A stretch of DNA of 64,000 nucleotides from the NCBI RefSeq assembly GCF_900104615.1, contig NZ_LT629939.1, positions 2,438,928 through 2,502,927 of the forward strand, read 5' to 3'. Positions 15,794-26,327 of this stretch are shown here, one piece after another. Origin of the DNA: Merdimmobilis hominis (GTDB lineage: Bacteria > Bacillota > Clostridia > Oscillospirales > Ruminococcaceae). The number at the start of each line of letters is the position of its first letter. The first letter of the stretch is position 1. The notes beneath the pieces were generated by a model. The model searched no databases. It saw nothing but the letters and a program-made list of their open reading frames with translations, and was not told the DNA's origin. A program made the translations under genes and the position numbers.

Positions 15794-17155
15794 CTACCGC
15801 AGAAAGCAGCGGAGGATAGAGAAGGAGTGATCGGAATAGGGCGGGTACCGCACCGGCAGATCCAGCCGGAGGGAGGAGTGGAGCACCGATTTGGGGTGGC
15901 TGAACGCCTCAAACCCGGCTTTGCCATGGCAGGAACCCATGCCGCTGGCCCCCACGCCACCGAAGGGGAGGCCGGGGGAGGAGAGGTGGAGGACAGTGTC
16001 ATTGACACACCCGCCGCCGAACTGGGCCCGGGATAAGATCTCCCGCTCTCGGTCTTTATCCCGGGTAAAAAGGTAGAGGGCGAGGGGCTTGGGCCGGGCC
16101 TCCAGATAGGGGAGGATCTGTGCCGGGTCGTCATAGGTGACAACCGGCAGGATGGGGCCGAACACCTCTTCGGTGAGGAGAGGGGAATCCTCCGGAAGCT
16201 GGTCGATGAGGGTGGGGGCGACCTTTCTCTCCTCTTGGTTGACCCCTCCGCCACAGAGGAGGTTCCCCTGGGCGAGCAGGGCGGATATCCGTTCAAAATG
16301 GGCGTCGTTGATCAGTTTGGGATATTGGGGGTTCCGCTCTGGCCGGTCGCCGAAAAAGCTGTGGAGCTCCCTCTCGATCCCCTCCACCAGCTGACCTTTG
16401 ACCTTCCGGTCCACAAAGAGGTAATCGGGGGCCACGCAGGTTTGGCCGGCGCAAAGGCTCTTGCCCCAGGCGATCCGCCGGGCTGCCAAGGGGATGTCGG
16501 CGGTGGAATCCACAATACAGGGGCTTTTGCCCCCCAATTCCAGCACCACAGGGGTGAGATGCTCACTGGCTGCGGCCAGCACTTTTTTGCCCACCTGGCT
16601 GCTCCCAGTGAAAAAGATGAAGTCAAAGGGGAGCGCAGTGAGCCGGGCGGCAGTCTCCGCTCCCCCTTGGAGGACGGCGCAGAACCGCTTTTCAAAACAA
16701 GAATCAATCAGTTCCCCCAGGACCTCCGTGGTGCGGGGCGCCAGCTCAGAGGGTTTTATCACCGTGCAGTTTCCGGCGGCGATGGAGGACACCAAAGGCG
16801 CCACAGCCAGCTGGAAGGGGTAATTCCAAGGGGAGAGGATCAAGGCCGAGCCATAGGGGACCTGCTGAACCCTCCCCTTTGAGGGGAAGAGAAACAAAGG
16901 GGAGACTCTCCCCTTTGGCCTTGCCCAGCTTTTTAAATGGCGGATGGCGTGGGTGATCTCCGCCAAGACAAAACCGATCTCGGTTTCATAGCTTTCAAAT
17001 TGGGACTTGCCCAGGTCGGCCAAAAGGGCTTCCTGGATGGGTTCTTCCATAGCTAGAATGGTTTGATACAACGTTTTTAACTGCCGGATGCGGAATTCCA
17101 CCGGCAGGGTAGCTCCAGATTGGAAGTATTCCTTTTGGAGGGAAAGCAGTTCCAT
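15794..17155 (-). CDS. NAD(P)-dependent aldehyde dehydrogenase, class 3-like
   Basis: A protein of 453 residues, the length of class 3/fatty aldehyde dehydrogenases rather than the 490-500 of class 1/2. Residues 100-130 show LILSPWNYPFQLA, FTGSSQVGK lies near 180, VLELGGKSP near 205 supplies the catalytic Glu, and GQTCVAPDYLFV near 238 the nucleophilic Cys. C-terminal EVFGPILPV and PFGGVGASGMG also match. It should oxidise aliphatic or aromatic aldehydes to acids in the cytosol. The ATG at 17155 has GAGGTG upstream; the longer reading frame has no ribosome site. Confidence 0.9.
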   Translation of the reverse strand: MELLSLQKEYFQSGATLPVEFRIRQLKTLYQTILAMEEPIQEALLADLGKSQFESYETEIGFVLAEITHAIRHLKSWARPKGRVSPLFLFPSKGRVQQVPYGSALILSPWNYPFQLAVAPLVSSIAAGNCTVIKPSELAPRTTEVLGELIDSCFEKRFCAVLQGGAETAARLTALPFDFIFFTGSSQVGKKVLAAASEHLTPVVLELGGKSPCIVDSTADIPLAARRIAWGKSLCAGQTCVAPDYLFVDRKVKGQLVEGIERELHSFFGDRPERNPQYPKLINDAHFERISALLAQGNLLCGGGVNQEERKVAPTLIDQLPEDSPLLTEEVFGPILPVVTYDDPAQILPYLEARPKPLALYLFTRDKDREREILSRAQFGGGCVNDTVLHLSSPGLPFGGVGASGMGSCHGKAGFEAFSHPKSVLHSSLRLDLPVRYPPYSDHSFSILRCFLR

Positions 17156-17299
17156 AGCTGCACCTCGCTTTTTTTTCGATGCTATAACAGTGTAGAAAAA
17201 AGCTGTCATTTCTGCCCCGGATACAAAAATGACAGCAATTTGTAATATTTTAGGCAATTTTTGCACAGGCTTCCGGCTAGGTGGGATATTTGGGGGAAT

Positions 17300-17520
17300 T
17301 GGCTTCTTGCAGCCCCGCGAGGGAATCCGCGAAAGCGGAAAAATCTTTCGCTCGAGGTATGGAAACCTCTAAGAAAGATTTTCCGAGCGTACCCATTGCG
17401 ACCCACCGATAGGGGGCCGGGGTCTCCCCGGCGGGTTTTGCTTCCTTTTATCCGCATAAAAGGAAGTGCCGGGGGTGGCAAGGGGCCGGCAGGAGGGCCC
17501 CTCATTCCTGTCCGGTAGCA
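17300..17520 (-). repeat. Hairpin-mosaic intergenic repeat, copy 4 (short)
   Basis: A 220-bp fragment in reverse orientation holding the core (GAAAAATCTTTCGCTCGAGG to GAAAGATTTTCCGAGCG, 17336-17390), the CCGGGGTCTCCCCGG stem, CCTTTTATCCGCATAAAAGG (17446-17465) and the GGGGCCGGCAGGAGGGCCCC stem. It abuts the 3' end of the ROK kinase gene. The palindrome CAAGATTCCATCTTG is missing. Confidence 0.8.
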
Positions 17521-17525
17521 GGGAC

Positions 17526-18413
17526 TCAGCGGGAATTTGGGAGCTCCATCGCCAGATGGGCAGCCCCCAGCATCCCCGCCTGGTTGCCCAGCGCCGCCCC
17601 CAGGATAGGTACCCCCTGGTAGCTCTCCCGCAGGAAATGGGGAAGGCGGTTTTCGATCCGCCGGATGGTCTGCGGCGGGGACATGATCCCTCCGCCCAGC
17701 ACCACCAGCGGCGGGTCAAAGATGTGGATGAGGGAGGCAAGGCCGCAGGACACCTCGTCGATCCACTGGGAGAAAAGGCCCTCAACCACCGGGTCATCCA
17801 GCCGCTTTGTAATCTCCCGGCCAGAAAGGGCCTGCCCGGTCCTCTCCTCCACGAGGCGGGTGAGGGCAAAGGCAGAGGCGTAAGCTTCATAGCATCCCTG
17901 CTTGCCGCATTTGCAGACCCGACCTCCAAAATGGGTGACCATGTGGCCAAACTCCCCGGCGGAGTAACGGGAACCGTAATAGATCCGGCCGTTCTGCACC
18001 AGTGCCCCGCCAATGCCGGTCCCATACACCAGGCTGAGAAAGTCGGGATGGCCTTTGGCAGCACCGTAGGCGTATTCCCCCATGGCCATGCAGTTGGCGT
18101 CGTTGTCCACAGCCACCGGTATCCCGAGGGCGGCCTCAAAATAGGTTTTCAGGTTGGACCCTGTGTAGCCGGGGATGGAATCGGTGTACAGGATCACCTC
18201 CCCGGTGTGGGGGTTGATCTGCCCGGCAGTGCTGATGCCCAGGCGCTCATACCCACAGAATTCCTTGGCCAGGCGGACGACCCGCTCCATCACCGCGTCC
18301 GCGCCTTCCCCGGCAAAGGTGGGAGCCTCCCGGAATTCCAGGACCTGGGCGGATTCGTCTACCAGCCCGGCTTTGAGGGCGGTGCCGCCGATATCAATTG
18401 CGAGAATTTTCAT
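17526..18413 (-). CDS. ROK family sugar kinase (glucokinase-like)
   Basis: A protein of 295 residues with N-terminal ATP-binding motif AIDIGGTALKAGLVD, the DNDANCMAMGEY block near residue 103 containing the catalytic Asp, GTGIGGALV near 130, and the ROK zinc site HMVTHFGGRVCKCGKQGCYEA (one His, three Cys) near 155-175. It lacks the N-terminal winged helix of ROK repressors, so it is an enzyme: probably glucose or another hexose/N-acetylhexosamine is phosphorylated with ATP in the cytosol. The exact sugar is uncertain. Confidence 0.9.
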   Translation of the reverse strand: MKILAIDIGGTALKAGLVDESAQVLEFREAPTFAGEGADAVMERVVRLAKEFCGYERLGISTAGQINPHTGEVILYTDSIPGYTGSNLKTYFEAALGIPVAVDNDANCMAMGEYAYGAAKGHPDFLSLVYGTGIGGALVQNGRIYYGSRYSAGEFGHMVTHFGGRVCKCGKQGCYEAYASAFALTRLVEERTGQALSGREITKRLDDPVVEGLFSQWIDEVSCGLASLIHIFDPPLVVLGGGIMSPPQTIRRIENRLPHFLRESYQGVPILGAALGNQAGMLGAAHLAMELPNSR

Positions 18414-18590
18414 AGGATAACCCCTTTTTCCATAAGATTCTCTGGCGCCTTCGGGATGATTCGACCTCCGATGACCCCGCTGCTGGGGTAGGATAAGTCT
18501 GCGCGGAGAGGATTTTGTATGGATATTGTACTATAAATTGACAGGCAAGGGAAGGGAGGGGAAAGCATCCCGCTACAGGAGGTCTTTATT

Positions 18591-19165
18591 CAAGATTCCA
18601 TCTTGGGGTGGGCTTGCGGGGGTACGAATCCCTGCACCCCACAGGAATGAGGGGCCCTCCTGCCGGCCCTTCACACCCCCGGCACTTCCTTTTATGCGGA
18701 TAAAAGGAAGCAAAACCCGCCGGGGAGACCCCGGCTCCCCTATCGGTGCGCCACAATGGGTGCGCTCGGAAAATCCTCAGTAGGTGTGCTTGCACGCCTG
18801 GGCGCCCCTCGCTCCAAGGCAGAGGATTTTTCCGCTTCGCGGATGCCCGCGGGGCTGCAAGAAGCCCACTTTTCAAAATAACCCCGCCAAGGAGCAGGGG
18901 GAGCTTTCATGGGGGCACAGCCAACAAGTTGGCTGTTTGGGCTTTTCCTGTGACGCGAGGGTTGCCTATTCCCCCTTAAATGCGCTTTTCCAGTCCAATT
19001 TTATTGGACTGCGACTTCTTTCGCATAAAAAGTATGGCTCGGGGGCGTGGGGGTGAGTAACGCCCCACACAACTTCGGTTACAGGGAAACCTTCCCTGAA
19101 TTAGGCCGGGTACAGGGCGGAGCGTCTGCATAACCTTGTGGGGTGTGATGGCGTGCAGCGTCCCA
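18591..19165 (+). repeat. Hairpin-mosaic intergenic repeat, copy 5
   Basis: It fills most of the 900-bp divergent gap between the ROK kinase and groES, where no other gene is seen. It opens with CAAGATTCCATCTTG (18591-18605) and carries the CCTTTTATGCGGATAAAAGG stem and a core module with a third insert type (GTAGGTGTGCTTGCACGCC then GGGCGCCCC, 18780-18812). It closes with the ACGCCCCACACAACTT...AGGGAAACCTTCCCT...GTCTGCA module shared with copy 3. It ends about 60 bp before the groESL promoter. Confidence 0.85.
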
Positions 19166-19226
19166 GAAAACCGGCCCATTCTGCCAATAAAAATTGAATA
19201 TTTTGTTAAAAAATACTGCCTTCCCC

Positions 19227-19254
19227 TTGATTTTTCTGAAAAAGCGGGTAGAAT
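19227..19254 (+). promoter_or_regulatory. groESL promoter
   Basis: TTGATT (19227-19232) and TAGAAT (19249-19254) are separated by 16 bp, directly upstream of the CIRCE element. Confidence 0.8.
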
Positions 19255-19258
19255 AGTG

Positions 19259-19285
19259 TTAGCACTCAAAGAAAAAGAGTGCTAA
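19259..19285. promoter_or_regulatory. CIRCE operator (HrcA site)
   Basis: A perfect TTAGCACTC-N9-GAGTGCTAA element at the start of the groESL transcript. By established knowledge this is bound by the HrcA repressor and gives heat induction. hrcA itself is not in the window. Confidence 0.97.
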
Positions 19286-19312
19286 CAAATTTGTCAAAAC
19301 ATATTTTTATAA

Positions 19313-19612
<300 letters not shown>

Positions 19613-19643
19613 TTGGACCAATTTGGATTTGAGTAGGAGGTAA

Positions 19644-21275
<1,632 letters not shown>

Positions 21276-21338
21276 TAGCCACAGCAAAGCTGTGTCATTA
21301 AAAATTGGCTTCCTAGGGGATTTTCCCCGCCAGCTGCA

Positions 21339-21384
21339 GACCGTGCGCCTGTACCCCTTCGGGGGTGGGCGCACGGTCTTTTTT
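21339..21384 (+). terminator. groESL terminator
   Basis: GACCGTGCGCC pairs perfectly with GGCGCACGGTC and is followed by TTTTTT. Just after the stop codon a smaller CACAGC/GCTGTG hairpin (21280-21294) resembles those upstream of cdaA. Confidence 0.92.
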
Positions 21385-21388
21385 ATAG

Positions 21389-21775
21389 GCATTATGCATC
21401 CCTGCGCTTCACAGGGATAAGGGGCCCTTGTGCCAGCCGCAAACTTCCACTTCAAAGGCTTTGTGCACATCCCAGTTTATGGGGCGCTGCCCGCCCCCAA
21501 ACCCCCGTGGTCCCTTTCTGGCGAGAGAAAGGGACGAAAGCTCGCCGGGGAGACCTCGGCCCCCCTTAAATGCGCTTTTTCGTAGCCCAACTTTGTTGGG
21601 CTGGGCTTTCTTTCACATAAAAAAGGGAGCGCGGGGTGCAGGGGTGCGTAACGCCCTGCATAACCTTGGGGATTTGGGGGCGTGCAGCGCTCCATAAATC
21701 CCAATACCAAGACGGAATCTTGAATAAGGGCCGGGTGCAGGGCGGAGCGCCTGCATGGAGGCCCCTTGCACCTGT
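21389..21775 (+). repeat. Hairpin-mosaic intergenic repeat, copy 6 (core deleted)
   Basis: It contains the GGGGCGCTGCCCGCCCC stem, CCCTTTCTGGCGAGAGAAAGGG (21510-21531), then jumps from GGGGAGACCTCGGCCCCCC directly to CTTAAATGCGC, a junction that in copies 1, 2 and 11 is separated by about 230 bp of core. It then has the CCCAACTTTGTTGGG stem, a CCTTTTTT/AAAAAAGG-type stem and CAAGACGGAATCTTG (21708-21722). Confidence 0.85.
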
Positions 21776-21802
21776 GCGGCTGTGCTGCCGGTCAAAAACA
21801 GA

Positions 21803-21831
21803 TTGACACCGGGCCCGCGACATGGTATAGT
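21803..21831 (+). promoter_or_regulatory. padR operon promoter
   Basis: A perfect TTGACA (21803-21808) is 17 bp from TATAGT (21826-21831). The operator starts nine bases further on. Confidence 0.88.
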
Positions 21832-21840
21832 GAAAACAAA

Positions 21841-21859
21841 TATATCGAGTAACGATATA
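21841..21859. promoter_or_regulatory. Putative PadR operator (TATATCG-N5-CGATATA)
   Basis: A perfect inverted repeat with spacer AGTAA, placed at the expected transcription start of padR. It is identical in arms and spacing to the site at 9469-9487. This position fits negative autoregulation, which is usual for PadR repressors. Confidence 0.78.
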
Positions 21860-21885
21860 GAATAGGCGAGAAGGAGGGATTCACT

Positions 21886-22221
21886 ATGGCAGAGATAGAG
21901 CGGCTGATCAAAAGCTATCTTCCCATGTCTGAAGCAAGCTTTTTGCTGCTGTTCTGCCTGCAGCAGGAGAACCACGGCTATGGCATCATGCAGCAGGTGC
22001 AGGAGTTGACCGAGGGCAGGGTTGCTATGGGCGCTGGCACAGTGTACACAATCCTTTATAAGATGGAGAACGACGGCCTCATCGAGGTGACCCGCACCTT
22101 TGAGCGCCGCAAACTGTATAAAATCACCCCCGTAGGGGAGGCAATCTTGGAAAAGGAAACCGAACGAATCCGCCAGTTGGCGCGGATTGCCGACCAACGG
22201 GAACTGGTGGGCGCCCAATAA
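21886..22221 (+). CDS. PadR family transcriptional regulator
   Basis: A protein of 111 residues of the short PadR type (subfamily 2). A winged helix-turn-helix spans residues 13-85 (LLLFCLQQENHGYGIMQQVQEL, then MGAGTVYTILYKMENDGLIEV and RKLYKITPVG), followed by one C-terminal dimerisation helix (residues 86-111). PadR proteins repress promoters for membrane or detoxification genes and often their own. It is first in an operon with nfeD and an SPFH gene, and its promoter carries an inverted repeat also found at the promoter of the large membrane protein (7738-9411). The start ATG follows GAAGGAGGG. Confidence 0.92.
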   Translation: MAEIERLIKSYLPMSEASFLLLFCLQQENHGYGIMQQVQELTEGRVAMGAGTVYTILYKMENDGLIEVTRTFERRKLYKITPVGEAILEKETERIRQLARIADQRELVGAQ

Positions 22222-22275
22222 ACCGGCGGCGCAGCCGATAGAACGCCGCCTTGGATTGAGAGGAGTAATGAGGAT

Positions 22276-22716
22276 ATGGATGCATTGCAATGGATGCCCT
22301 TTGTTTGGCTGCTGATGGCGGTTCTGCTTGGGATCCTGGAGGCGGCCACCATCCAACTGGTGGCAATTTGGTTTGCCATTGGCAGCGTGGCGGCAGTTCC
22401 TGCGGCGTTGATGGGGCTTTCCTTTTTCTGGCAGGTTGTGGTGTTCCTGGCGGTATCGCTGTTCTGCCTGGTGCTGACCCGCCCGCTGATGAAAAAATTC
22501 CTGCGGGTGCGCCCCACCCGCACCAATGCGGACAGCTTGGTCGGCATGATCGGCGTGGTGGTGGAGGAAATTGACAACGATCGGGCCCAAGGCCGGGTCT
22601 ATGTCAACGGGTTGGATTGGTCCGCCCGCAGCGAAGAGGGAGAAATCCTTGAAAAAGGGGAAAAAGTCTTGATAAAAGCCATCGAAGGAGTTAAAGTATT
22701 GGTGGAGCGGATTTAA
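22276..22716 (+). CDS. NfeD-like membrane protein
   Basis: A protein of 146 residues. Two closely spaced helix groups (about residues 8-28 and 30-72) are followed by a soluble C-terminal OB-fold-like domain (residues 80-146, LVGMIGVVVEEIDNDRAQGRVYVNG...W). Short NfeD proteins lack the protease domain and partner SPFH/stomatin proteins in membrane microdomains; the SPFH gene follows by 150 bases. The ATG at 22276 is ten bases from GGAG; an earlier ATG at 22268 is too close to it. Confidence 0.88.
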   Translation: MDALQWMPFVWLLMAVLLGILEAATIQLVAIWFAIGSVAAVPAALMGLSFFWQVVVFLAVSLFCLVLTRPLMKKFLRVRPTRTNADSLVGMIGVVVEEIDNDRAQGRVYVNGLDWSARSEEGEILEKGEKVLIKAIEGVKVLVERI

Positions 22717-22865
22717 CACTTTTTGCAGACTGGCCCTTGGAGGGATGGTTCTTTTCCGGGAAGAAAAAGCCCGCCTCCTCCTGGCGTGGGACGCATTGGC
22801 TTTCGAAAACCGTTCCGGTATCTGCCGGTGACAATAGAGATCAATTTTTAGGAGGTACTCAATTT

Positions 22866-23792
22866 ATGCCGTATGTACTATTGCTGTTGTTCCTGATTTT
22901 AATGGTCATGGTAGTGCTCAACATCAAAATTGTCCCCCAAGCCACCGTGTTCGTTGTGGAGCGGATGGGCGCTTATCAGGCCACTTGGGAGACCGGCGTC
23001 CACTTCACCATCCCCTTTGTGGACCGGGTGGCCAAAAAAGTCTCCTTGAAGGAGCAGGTGGTAGACTTCAACCCCCAACCAGTGATCACCAAGGATAATG
23101 TCACCATGCAGATTGACACGGTGGTGTTCTACCAGATCACCGACGCCAAGCTGTTTGCCTACGGTGTGGAGCGCCCCATCGCCGCCATTGAACACCTGAC
23201 TGCCACCACCCTGCGGAATATCATCGGCGAGCTGGAATTGGATAACACCTTGACTTCCCGCGACGTGATCAACACCAAGATCACCGCCACTTTGGATGTG
23301 GCCACCGACAAATGGGGCATCAAAGTCAACCGGGTGGAGCTGAAAAACATCATCCCGCCCCGGGAGATTCAGGACGCGATGGAGCGCCAGATGAAAGCCG
23401 AGCGGGAAAAGAGAGAATCGGTGCTGCGCGCGGAAGGTGAGAAGCGCAGCCAGATCCTGGTGGCCGAAGGCGAGAAGGAATCGGCAATCCTGCGGGCAGA
23501 GGCTGTGCGGGAACAGAAGATCCGGGAGGCCCAAGGTGAGGCGGAGGCCATCATGATGGTTCAGAAGGCCCTGGCGGACAGCATTAAGCTGCTCAATGAG
23601 GCCAATCCATCTTCGGCGGTGCTGACCATCAAGGGCCTGGAAGCCTTCCAGAAGGCGGCTGACGGCAAGGCCACCAAGATCATCATCCCCAGCGAGATCC
23701 AGTCCCTGGCCGGTTTGGCCACCTCCTTTAAAGAGGTCATGACCGAGCCCCAGGCCGTGGAGCTGGAGGGGAACAAACCCTCCGAAATGTAG
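22866..23792 (+). CDS. SPFH domain / stomatin-prohibitin family protein (QmcA-like)
   Basis: A protein of 308 residues. One N-terminal membrane helix (residues 3-20) is followed by the SPFH/Band 7 domain (about 24-200; IVPQATVFVVERMGAY, GVHFTIPFVDRV) and a long Ala/Glu-rich coiled coil (about 175-245; MKAEREKRESVLRAEGEKR). It forms oligomeric scaffolds in the membrane and typically pairs with NfeD, as here. Co-transcription behind padR suggests the pair responds to a membrane stress sensed by PadR. The ATG at 22866 has TTAGGAGG upstream; a frame extension to 22737 lacks a ribosome site. Confidence 0.92.
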   Translation: MPYVLLLLFLILMVMVVLNIKIVPQATVFVVERMGAYQATWETGVHFTIPFVDRVAKKVSLKEQVVDFNPQPVITKDNVTMQIDTVVFYQITDAKLFAYGVERPIAAIEHLTATTLRNIIGELELDNTLTSRDVINTKITATLDVATDKWGIKVNRVELKNIIPPREIQDAMERQMKAEREKRESVLRAEGEKRSQILVAEGEKESAILRAEAVREQKIREAQGEAEAIMMVQKALADSIKLLNEANPSSAVLTIKGLEAFQKAADGKATKIIIPSEIQSLAGLATSFKEVMTEPQAVELEGNKPSEM

Positions 23793-23815
23793 CGCATTTC
23801 CCCTAGAAGGGAATC

Positions 23816-23856
23816 GGCGGCGCAGACCCATCAAAGGGTTTGCGCCGCTTTTTTTG
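23816..23856 (+). terminator. Terminator of the padR-nfeD-SPFH operon
   Basis: GCGGCGCAGACCC pairs with GGGTTTGCGCCGC (one G-T pair), followed by TTTTTTT. Confidence 0.92.
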
Positions 23857-23877
23857 TGGGGATGGCCCCCAACCTCA

Positions 23878-23930
23878 TTCAAGATTCCATCTTGCCGCAG
23901 GTTTTATGGGGCGCTGCAAACCCCATCGGT
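23878..23930 (+). repeat. Hairpin-mosaic intergenic repeat, copy 7 (minimal fragment)
   Basis: Only the terminal palindrome CAAGATTCCATCTTG (23880-23894) plus GCAGGTTTTATGGGGCGCTGC, which matches the left end of copies 11 and 12, is present. Confidence 0.7.
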
Positions 23931-24048
23931 AAGAGCGTTTTGCACAAGCATCCGGGGCAGCCCTTGATCGAATTATCTAAATCTTGACCGGTTTTTCCCC
24001 AGTATCTATGGGAAGTCACCAATTTTTGCCAGCGCCTGTCAAGGGCGA

Positions 24049-24077
24049 TTGAATTTTGTGGTGGAATAAGGTAAAAT
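24049..24077 (+). promoter_or_regulatory. pur operon promoter
   Basis: TTGAAT (24049-24054) is 17 bp from TAAAAT (24072-24077). Transcription would start about 200 bases before purE. Confidence 0.75.
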
Positions 24078-24083
24078 GAGGAT

Positions 24084-24287
24084 AGAACGCGGATGGAGGG
24101 CTGGCCAATGACTTTCTCAGTTTATGTTGAAGCAGGTCAAAGCAACCAGCCGAATTGCGTCAAAATTTCTTTCGGGGCCGCAGTGCGCGCGGTCGAACTG
24201 CATCAAAACAGAATCGGGTAAACCAATCATAAGCTGTGGCCTAATTGTGTCGCAGCTTCTTTTATTTGTTGCATGGAGGGAAAAATC
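24084..24287 (+). promoter_or_regulatory. Structured purE leader with attenuator-like hairpin
   Basis: The leader contains a GGGGCCGC/GCGCGGTC stem (about 24173-24195) and, just before the ribosome site, AAGCTGTG...CGCAGCTT followed by CTTTTATTTG (24231-24266), which looks like an intrinsic terminator. I looked for the purine riboswitch and the ykkC/PRPP core patterns and could not match them. Control by attenuation is inferred. Confidence 0.5.
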
Positions 24288-24782
24288 ATGAAGAAAAAAG
24301 TAGCGGTTATCATGGGGAGCGACAGCGACCTGCCGGTGGTCAAGGGGGCCATTGGCACCTTAAAATCCTTTGGGATTCCGGTGGAAGTCCATGTGATGAG
24401 CGCCCACCGCACCCCAGAACAGGCTTGCGCCTTTGCCCGGGATGCCCGGAAAAACGGTTTTGGCGCCATCATTGCGGCCGCGGGGAAGGCAGCCCATCTG
24501 GCCGGTGTTTTGGCGGCCCACACCGCCTTGCCGGTGATCGGTATCCCCATCAAATCCTCCACCCTGGATGGGTTGGATGCCCTGCTCGCCACGGTGCAGA
24601 TGCCCAAGGGCATCCCGGTTGCAACTGTTGCCATCGACGGCGCGGACAATGCGGGCATCCTGGCCGCCCAGATGCTGGCCCTCTCTGACGAGGAGATCGC
24701 CGCCCAGCTGGACGCCATGAAAGAAAAAATGACCCAGGATGTACTGGCCAAAGACGCCGCCATCCAAAGCGCAGAATTCTAA
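24288..24782 (+). CDS. purE: N5-carboxyaminoimidazole ribonucleotide mutase
   Basis: A protein of 164 residues, class I PurE length. The signature MGSDSDLPVVKGA (residues 9-21), VMSAHRTPE, IAAAGKAAHLAGVLAAHT and GIPIKSSTLDG are complete. It converts N5-CAIR to CAIR in purine synthesis; the usual partner PurK is not in the window. ATG 24288 is eight bases after GGAGGG; an ATG at 24273 overlaps the ribosome site. It is the first gene of a pur operon with purF 99 bases downstream. Confidence 0.96.
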   Translation: MKKKVAVIMGSDSDLPVVKGAIGTLKSFGIPVEVHVMSAHRTPEQACAFARDARKNGFGAIIAAAGKAAHLAGVLAAHTALPVIGIPIKSSTLDGLDALLATVQMPKGIPVATVAIDGADNAGILAAQMLALSDEEIAAQLDAMKEKMTQDVLAKDAAIQSAEF

Positions 24783-24881
24783 TTCCCAATTGTGTGACGA
24801 TGCAGGGGGAACCCCCAAGCCGGCTGCAGGATGGTGCGCCGGCCCACCCTTTTTTAAACAGGAAAGGCAGGAACAAATCCA

Positions 24882-26300
24882 ATGATCGAGAAGCTTCACG
24901 AAGAATGCGGCGTGTTCGGCATCTATGACACCACCGGCGGCGATGTGGCGGCCAGCACCTATTTTGCGCTATACGCCTTACAGCACCGGGGCCAGGAGAG
25001 CTGCGGCATCGCGGTCAACGACTGCGGGGTCATCTCCTCCTATAAGGACGTGGGCCTGGTGCCGGATGTGTTCACCCGGGATCACCTGGAAAAGGTGGGC
25101 TCCGGCCAGATCGCCGTGGGCCATGTGCGGTATTCCACCATCGGCATCCCCACCCGGGAGGATTCCCAGCCCTTGGTGATCCGCCATGTCAAGGGCCCCA
25201 TGGTGGTGGCCCACAACGGCAACCTGGTCAATGCAGAAGAGCTGAAAGAGGAGCTGGAGCTCAAGGGAGCTATCTTCCACACCAATTCCGATGCGGAGAT
25301 TATCGCCCATGTGGTCACTGAGGGCCGCTTGGCCACCGACTCCATTGAAAAGGGGATCGAGCTGGCCATGGACCGGCTCAAAGGCGCCTATTCCATGGTG
25401 ATGATGAGCGCCACCAAGCTGATTGCCGTCCGGGATCCCGAAGGGTTCCGGCCCCTGTGCATCGGCGAGAAGGAGGGCGCCATCATCTTCGCCTCCGAGA
25501 CCTGCGCCCTGGACAGCTTGGGGGCCAAATACCTGCGGGAAGTGGACCCCGGCGAGATTGTGGTGGTGGATAAGGCCGGTATGCGCTCCATCCGCACCCA
25601 CTGCAAGGGGAAAGGCCATGTCTGCGTCTTTGAATATGTGTACTTCGCCCGGCCCGACTCGGTGGTCGAGGGGGCCAGCGTCCATGAAGCCCGCCAGCGG
25701 GCCGGCGCTTTCCTGGCTTTGGAGAGCCCCGTCCAGGCGGACGTGGTCATCGGTGTGCCGGATTCCGGCCTGGATGCCGCCTTGGGCTTCTCCAAACAGT
25801 CCGGCATCCCCTACGGCGTGGGCTTTATCAAAAACCGGTATGTGGGCCGTACTTTCATCCAGCCCACCCAGGCTATGCGGGAAAACGCGGTGCGGATCAA
25901 GCTCAACGCCCTCTCCGCAACTGTCAAGGGCAAACGGGTGGTTTTGGTGGACGATTCCATCGTCCGGGGCACCACCAGCGCCCGGATTGTCAAGCTGCTG
26001 CGGGAGGCCGGCGCCACCGAAGTCCACATGCGGATCAGCTCCCCGCCCTTTATGCACCCCTGCTTCTTCGGCACCGATGTTGCCAGCCGGGATAAGCTGA
26101 TCGCCTGCCGCCTCAATTCGGTGGAGGAGATCGCCAAGGAGATCGGGGTGGACAGCCTCGCCTACATGAAGGTGGAGGACATGAAGAAGATCGCCCAGGT
26201 GACCACCGGCTGCGACTTCTGCGTGGGCTGCTTCACCGGGGAATACCCCATTGAGACCCCTTATGAAAAACCGGTCTGCAAATACGATCTTAAGATCTAA
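24882..26300 (+). CDS. purF: Amidophosphoribosyltransferase
   Basis: A protein of 472 residues, the Bacillus-type PurF with a short propeptide: the catalytic Cys is residue 9 (MIEKLHEECGVFGI) after removal of eight residues. The class II glutamine amidotransferase domain occupies residues 9-240, and the phosphoribosyltransferase domain carries VVLVDDSIVRGTTS near 350. The Cys pattern CDFCVGC near residues 445-450 together with other Cys would hold the 4Fe-4S cluster of this subtype. It makes phosphoribosylamine from PRPP and glutamine, the committed step of the pathway. Confidence 0.97.
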   Translation: MIEKLHEECGVFGIYDTTGGDVAASTYFALYALQHRGQESCGIAVNDCGVISSYKDVGLVPDVFTRDHLEKVGSGQIAVGHVRYSTIGIPTREDSQPLVIRHVKGPMVVAHNGNLVNAEELKEELELKGAIFHTNSDAEIIAHVVTEGRLATDSIEKGIELAMDRLKGAYSMVMMSATKLIAVRDPEGFRPLCIGEKEGAIIFASETCALDSLGAKYLREVDPGEIVVVDKAGMRSIRTHCKGKGHVCVFEYVYFARPDSVVEGASVHEARQRAGAFLALESPVQADVVIGVPDSGLDAALGFSKQSGIPYGVGFIKNRYVGRTFIQPTQAMRENAVRIKLNALSATVKGKRVVLVDDSIVRGTTSARIVKLLREAGATEVHMRISSPPFMHPCFFGTDVASRDKLIACRLNSVEEIAKEIGVDSLAYMKVEDMKKIAQVTTGCDFCVGCFTGEYPIETPYEKPVCKYDLKI

Positions 26301-26327
26301 CACAGACGGGAACGGATTTGCTTTTCA

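Noticed and set aside
24231-24264. Terminator that would separate purE from its promoter permanently
   Set aside because: The hairpin lies in the leader before the ribosome site with no other promoter after it, so it fits a conditional attenuator better.
24084-24287. Purine or PRPP riboswitch upstream of purE
   Set aside because: I could not find the conserved core motifs of either class; recorded as an unidentified leader instead.
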